This document shows positions 62,801 through 64,000 of a DNA stretch of 64,000 nucleotides, piece by piece. The position numbers and the translations under genes are program-made. Below the pieces are notes generated by a model. That model was given only the letters and a program-made list of their open reading frames with translations, searched no databases and was not told the origin of the DNA. Location: contig NZ_JARGCS010000043.1 of NCBI RefSeq assembly GCF_029193575.1, positions 124,001 to 188,000 on the forward strand. The letters are read 5' to 3'. Within the stretch, counting starts at the first letter, position 1. Every line of letters begins with the position of its first letter. This stretch comes from Pseudomonas entomophila. Its GTDB lineage: Bacteria; Pseudomonadota; Gammaproteobacteria; Pseudomonadales; Pseudomonadaceae.

Positions 62801-64000
62801 TGAGCTGGGCGCTCAGTGCCTCATGGCTGCCCAGGCGGCCGCCGTCGCGGTTGGTCAGCTGGCCGGCGCGGATGTCCAGGGTGCGGTTGCTGCTGACACT
62901 GCCCTGGCGGCTGTTGTCGAACTGACCGGTGACGATGTTCAGCGCGCCCTTGCTGGCGAGCACGCCACGGTCGCGGTTGTCGAGGCTGGCACTGCTGAGG
63001 TTGAGGTCGGCGTCGGTGAGCAGCTCGCCGCTTTGGTTGAGCAGCGCGCCACGGGTGGTCACGCGCAAGGCCCCGGCGCTACTCAGGCTGCCGGTGCTGT
63101 TGTCCAAGCTTTGCGCGCTCAGGACCAGTTGGCCTTCACTGCTGATCAGGCCGAGGCGGTTGAGCACCTGGTCGGCCAGGGTCAGGGTCAGGCCCTGCTG
63201 GCTGGTCAGGCGGCCGCCGTCGTTGTCCAGGGTCTGGCCATCGAGGGTCAGGCCGGTCTGCGCTTCGACACGGCCCTGGGTGCGGTTGAGCACCTGTTGC
63301 ACGGCAAGGGTCAGGCCCGTGCCGGCCACCAGCAGGCCCGCGTCGCTGTTGTCCAAGAGCTCGCTGCTCAGGCTCACGGCGGCCTTGCCGGTGATCTCGC
63401 CGCCGCGGTTGTCGACGCGCTCCACCGCCAGGGTCAGCGCGCCGTTGCCGCCGAGCAGGCCGTGCTGGCGGTTGTCCAGGTGCGTGCCTTGCAGGCGCAC
63501 CTGCCCCAGGCCGATCAGCGAACCGCCATTGTTAAGCGTTTCATCGACCTGAAGGCGCAAGTCGCCCTTGCTCGACAACGTGCCCTGGGTGTTGTCCAGC
63601 GTTGCGGCGCTCAGTTGGCTGGCCGCGTCGCCGACCAGGGTGCCCTGGCGGTTGTCCAGGCGCCCGCTGACGTTCAGCAGCAGCTCGCCACGGCTGCTGA
63701 GCAGGCCTTCGCGGTTGTCGAGGTTCGCGGCGGACAGGTCCAGGCCATTGGCGGCGACCAGGCCCTTGAGGGTGGTCAGGGTCTGGGCGATGCGCAGGGT
63801 CAACGCTTGCTGGCTGATCAGCTTGCCCTGGGTATTGTCCAGGCTGTCGGCGGTCAGGCGGAAGGCTTGGGCGCTGGAGATCTCGCCTTGCTGGTTGGCC
63901 ACCGTGCCGAGGTTGTTCAGCACCAGCACGGGGGCGGTGATCAGGCCGTGGTTGACCAGGGCGCCACCGTCCAGGTCGAGGGTCAGCGCGGTCTTGCTGA
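53850..64000 (-). CDS. cdiA: CdiA giant contact-dependent toxin, E5-like tRNase tip (N-terminus beyond window)
   Basis: At least 3383 codons remain open to the right edge. N to C: FHA-1 type ~20-residue repeats with L-D-N-R-x-G (64.0-60.2 kb), a non-repeat central region with P-H-K-Y-L-I-E-T-N-P and R-L-G-D-G-L-Y-E-Q-R-L (60.1-58.3 kb), FHA-2 repeats with A-G-R-D-x-x-x-x-A-G-R-D (58.2-55.6 kb), a pre-toxin region with two hydrophobic stretches (to ~54.1 kb) and a ~85-residue tip. The tip (KRGWTESS, then G-Y-I-A-K-D-G-S-Y-V-V-R-N-D, V-Q-V-S-N-K-N-D-P-N-W) resembles the colicin E5 nuclease that cuts Tyr, His, Asn and Asp tRNA anticodons. No VENN motif is seen. The TPS partner cdiB is expected to the right. 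Confidence 0.9.
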   Translation of the reverse strand, partial: SKTALTLDLDGGALVNHGLITAPVLVLNNLGTVANQQGEISSAQAFRLTADSLDNTQGKLISQQALTLRIAQTLTTLKGLVAANGLDLSAANLDNREGLLSSRGELLLNVSGRLDNRQGTLVGDAASQLSAATLDNTQGTLSSKGDLRLQVDETLNNGGSLIGLGQVRLQGTHLDNRQHGLLGGNGALTLAVERVDNRGGEITGKAAVSLSSELLDNSDAGLLVAGTGLTLAVQQVLNRTQGRVEAQTGLTLDGQTLDNDGGRLTSQQGLTLTLADQVLNRLGLISSEGQLVLSAQSLDNSTGSLSSAGALRVTTRGALLNQSGELLTDADLNLSSASLDNRDRGVLASKGALNIVTGQFDNSRQGSVSSNRTLDIRAGQLTNRDGGRLGSHEALSAQLTGLDQQGGKLFSDTSVRLDLNQGLLDNRGGLINAPQLVLDNLKAVDNRSGEISSAQAFSVAAEQLDNGNGRLLSNQALVLRISQRLDNLKGLIAARGLDARAAQFDNSGGTLSSLGRLQLASSGQLLNRDGGLIEAREGLSLDSQGLDNHGGKLLGSSLSAELNGADLDNGAGLISSAGTLTLGNLRKLANQGGELSTAQALQLTASELDNRGGKLISERTLTLNTGALDNRAGLVSGWQGLNVTAQSLDNRQQGTVSSRAGALQATVNEALRNSDGGALVAQQRLDVSAASLDNSAKGVLSSGAGQRLQVAGLLDNHDGGLIDAGDGLELNAHTLDNRSASISARQALGINGTRLDNRSGSLASQGALTLDLLGELLNGQGKLASGQDLLVQRAGRVDNQGGQLASQGQLTLNAASLDNRNSGTVAANGRLQLTANGAVFNGADGLIYSKTAAVQVQAASLANGQGTVQAQGAVELGVDGELENVGGKVIAQEGTLSLSAANVDNRGGTLASLKQALTVSTTGVLRNGLDGNGRGGILQALHLDLQSASLDNQGGRIAALNGDALLRTGQLDNQAGGVSASGLLKVTGNRLLNGGSARGEMVGQRIELSLADALDNRQGILESASTLDVSATRLDNQGGQLRALGSSGRSRFAIGGLFDNRGGVVEAGNSDLALGAGQLQNVGGKVLHAGTGTFDIDMANLTRAGGSLLTRGGLTLTADSWTNGSAIQAGRLTLNINHLTQTADGQLLAFDSLVGNGVNWSNEGVIASDGSLSLNLGGTYSGNGRVSSLGSLRVSAAQMSLGSNASVTGVGNSTLSVGGLLTNQGRVSAAGDLIVNAGSLNNLGTLGGNQGVRVNSASVRNDHGLLFSGGDMQLYTASLSNFYGDVYSLGGLTVAADAAGNWANGLENVSGSLESAGDMRLSALRIDNRKEFIKTSRQLVSSAIGLRTISGNTGHFVLQEYYQSILEQDSPAGAIRAGRDLVMTGGTLDNTNAVITAQRDLFANFTNFNNTGTAYGAEEVLKPFEMFRPDKAFFTEMWRYNAANDPGYTMSEGTTLLSLGWVGNVRLWDADWNESIATPRVTPVPKQDPFLRVGWFLGTMWMDGIDFARATPAYDQGVRLPLPSQMSRATFFDPITLVKPGQGGVVNAVVQAGGRAQINATQNLSNSVIQQSQAVTGPSAKAFDPRLPTASNSTVITLNSQLPPDLARQQVNPLALGGFTLPTGQNGLFRLSGQGGSAGAGSAQDWSLANASVATQGRQAVMPGAQPGALQAVDAANATVGSQQVDRIEHQGGPLTGNASAIGVFAPGGAAVDAFMPQRHSGAEGRELTADGNLGISARPNIPGVTRIPGNAYVSKPHKYLIETNPVLTELKQFMGSDYLLGNLGYDPDQSWKRLGDGLYEQRLIQQAVVARTGQQFIDGQTSGEQLFKYLMDNAIRSKDALGLSLGVGLSAAQVAALTHDIVWMETHVVNGEQVLVPVLYLAQADNRLAPNGALIAGQDVSLIAGENLINAGTLKASQNLTATAGTDLVNSGLVQAGGRLDLLAGNNLVNSAGGLIAGRDVSLTAVNGDIINQRDQTRHVTSYGGVTTQRDYLDSAARIEASNSLGLKAGQDVKNIGSVISSAGDLSISAGRDVSVLAVEQREGFTSGSVRNSSVQQHGATLEAGRDLSVAAGRDLSAVASGIEAGRDIAMAATGDLTLTSAADEAHTYSRSKKVTQSTDQITQVSTVVKAGGDLSLAAGQDMAIVASQVKSAGDIDLDAKRDLTIASDQDESASYYLKKSKGSFGRSSSTQKESYHSTNVASVIEAGGDLTVNVSKTDKGGIALDGGRDVTVIGSQLKAGGDLMLGATGDVAVLSGVEEHGEYSKKTKSGFLGLSKSGKSQLTTTATQVASELEAGNDLVIAAGSDLRLRASEASAGKDVELRAGLVDKDGDIDLVSANDTAYSHSERYKKKTGLSVSDGFVSVATAKQAGQEAQSSTSVGSQVQAQQDASLRAERDINVIGSGVSAGRNVSLNAGRDVNVAAAQSTSSEQQWSSSKRTGIGVSGDDNGVSVFLGAEQVKARDRLEQQLAAASQIKAGQDLNVTAKRDINQTGSDLLASHDINLNAGRDINIDAAREQQVIEHQREMERQGLGATINHNFGRTKDAVNGAGKGENGVSQVSSSLRAIDSVSQFFAGPTGDAKLGTSKQSSSELVIEQGNRSSSLVAGNDLNLNAGNDVNVKGGQLQAGRDIAISGRDINLDVAKGSVSQQNQQSEGWSGIHGGTSGGFKLGAGGSYGVADQDSTQGTSTPSQLSAGRDVKLDAKRDVNVVGSHIDAGRDIDIVAGNDVNIRSAQNASDSQDTRHNGGGEAGLAFGGGKVGFYASVNLGKGDLEREGQQQQQAFLYAGDRLKFTSGKDTTIAGAQLRGDEVIGRVGGDLKVASVTDTGKVEGKEFDLSATVSVGFGFSASGSVGYGQTNGKTNWVQEQTRITARDKVDIRTEHHTQLDGALIAADNGNLKLDTGTLGYSDIAGKDKEHGYYLNAGGSWASGSTVQQDASQADKGKKDEKGWSVSGWEYEKDREQIVRATVGAGEIVVRGDAGTGKDSTAGLNRDLDKAYEITRDDESRTDLYLSDSSIRDALKPIQTLQKWRDGLLNYGTTAQKNFEAASIAFNATLNYLDQATGRQWGPDLQKITSSVFVDQTVEQLVLGGMSLSDAKAIMASEQFQNDVLKALNEFWSVPKELVAEAKGVVEQAQQPSQSGPVVLPATNITSELTLMQESLRRFSTIQKYIGDNPDKAKAVAVVLALTQGPKGVIQAVAMNAAEQTPLGQELMARLQGVQDYLAKTIAEHMEGSALPTDDAFSQYLLGGGNLIASIVGGGISSIKAGREITVGGGHKEGREGSGAGGAKGISITIEPKIADQMGKRGWTESSIQSVIDKPIKTVVTKDTRFDTVSGSRLNDPATGYIAKDGSYVVRNDRTGAIVQVSNKNDPNWVAPWD
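55650..58260 (-). repeat. FHA-2 hemagglutinin repeats in cdiA
   Basis: Within cdiA, units with A-G-R-D-(I/L/V)-x-(L/V)-x-A-G-R-D recur roughly every 20-40 residues. On the plus strand they show as GTCGCGCCCGGC / GTCGCGGCC words. This is the fiber part that follows the central region. Confidence 0.85.
60200..64000 (-). repeat. FHA-1 type tandem repeats in cdiA
   Basis: About 60-66-bp degenerate units, seen on the plus strand as GGTTGTCCAGGC words at nearly every unit. Each encodes about 20 residues with the frame L-D-N-x-x-G, one rung of a beta-helix. They run from 60.2 kb through the right edge. Confidence 0.88.

Noticed and set aside
60200-64000. Recurrent GGTTGTCCAGGC words that look like a spaced repeat array
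   Set aside because: The spacing is variable, the words are codons of the L-D-N-x-x-G protein repeat, and the frame is open throughout. Not CRISPR.

Overview
The window is GC-rich chromosomal DNA of a Pseudomonas, most likely of the P. putida group. The evidence is the recurring putida-type REP palindromes (core GCGGGCTTGCCCCGCGAT), the linkage yejABE / sigma-54 regulator / GntP permease / 3-hydroxybutyrate dehydrogenase / acetoacetyl-CoA synthetase, a complete fapABCDEF amyloid operon, and hpd. The species call is inference from gene content. No rRNA, tRNA, IS element, prophage or CRISPR array was seen.

Layout. 1-2048 (-): start of a large beta-domain repeat protein that runs off the left edge. 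2.2-6.5 kb: a parvulin and yejA-yejB-yejE (oligopeptide/microcin C type ABC importer, no ATPase gene beside it). 6.6-13.0 kb: ketone-body/3-hydroxybutyrate catabolism, with a sigma-54 activator (HbcR-like), a -24/-12 promoter, GntP permease, dehydrogenase, ecotin and acetoacetyl-CoA synthetase. 13.1-23.2 kb: housekeeping genes (second parvulin, LysE and MFS exporters, secreted hydrolase, azoR with a divergent LysR gene, uppP, a Cache chemoreceptor, pnuC with an NadR-type kinase). 23.2-28.6 kb: the fap operon, preceded by three evenly spaced dyads and a sigma-54 promoter, with a UUCG hairpin after fapC and a 24-bp-arm hairpin after fapF. 28.7-52.8 kb: envelope phosphotransferase, VOC proteins, MHS transporter, a hydrolase lacking its nucleophile serine, UvrD-like helicase, pirin, HEAT/TPR protein, two convergent hybrid histidine kinases, a DJ-1 family protein, a CSS-domain protein without EAL, hpd, a CSS-EAL phosphodiesterase, EamA and LysE exporters, a TerC/CorC membrane protein and an AraC regulator.

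52.8-64 kb: a contact-dependent inhibition locus on the minus strand. A giant CdiA (N-terminus beyond the right edge) ends in a domain that resembles the colicin E5 tRNA anticodon nuclease. It is followed with a 10-bp overlap by an AT-rich small gene that resembles the E5 immunity protein. Downstream lies a scar in which three gene fragments abut: an orphan toxin tail (-), the first ~46 codons of a class II aldolase (+), and an XRE/cupin regulator without its DNA-binding half (-).

How the parts work together: HbcR plus RpoN should switch on import and oxidation of 3-hydroxybutyrate to acetoacetate, which the synthetase activates. FapA-F make and export surface amyloid. The CSS proteins suggest c-di-GMP control of surface behaviour. 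CdiA delivers a tRNase to neighbouring cells and the adjacent immunity protein protects siblings. The least explained observations are the triple dyad upstream of fapA and the mosaic scar at the CDI boundary.
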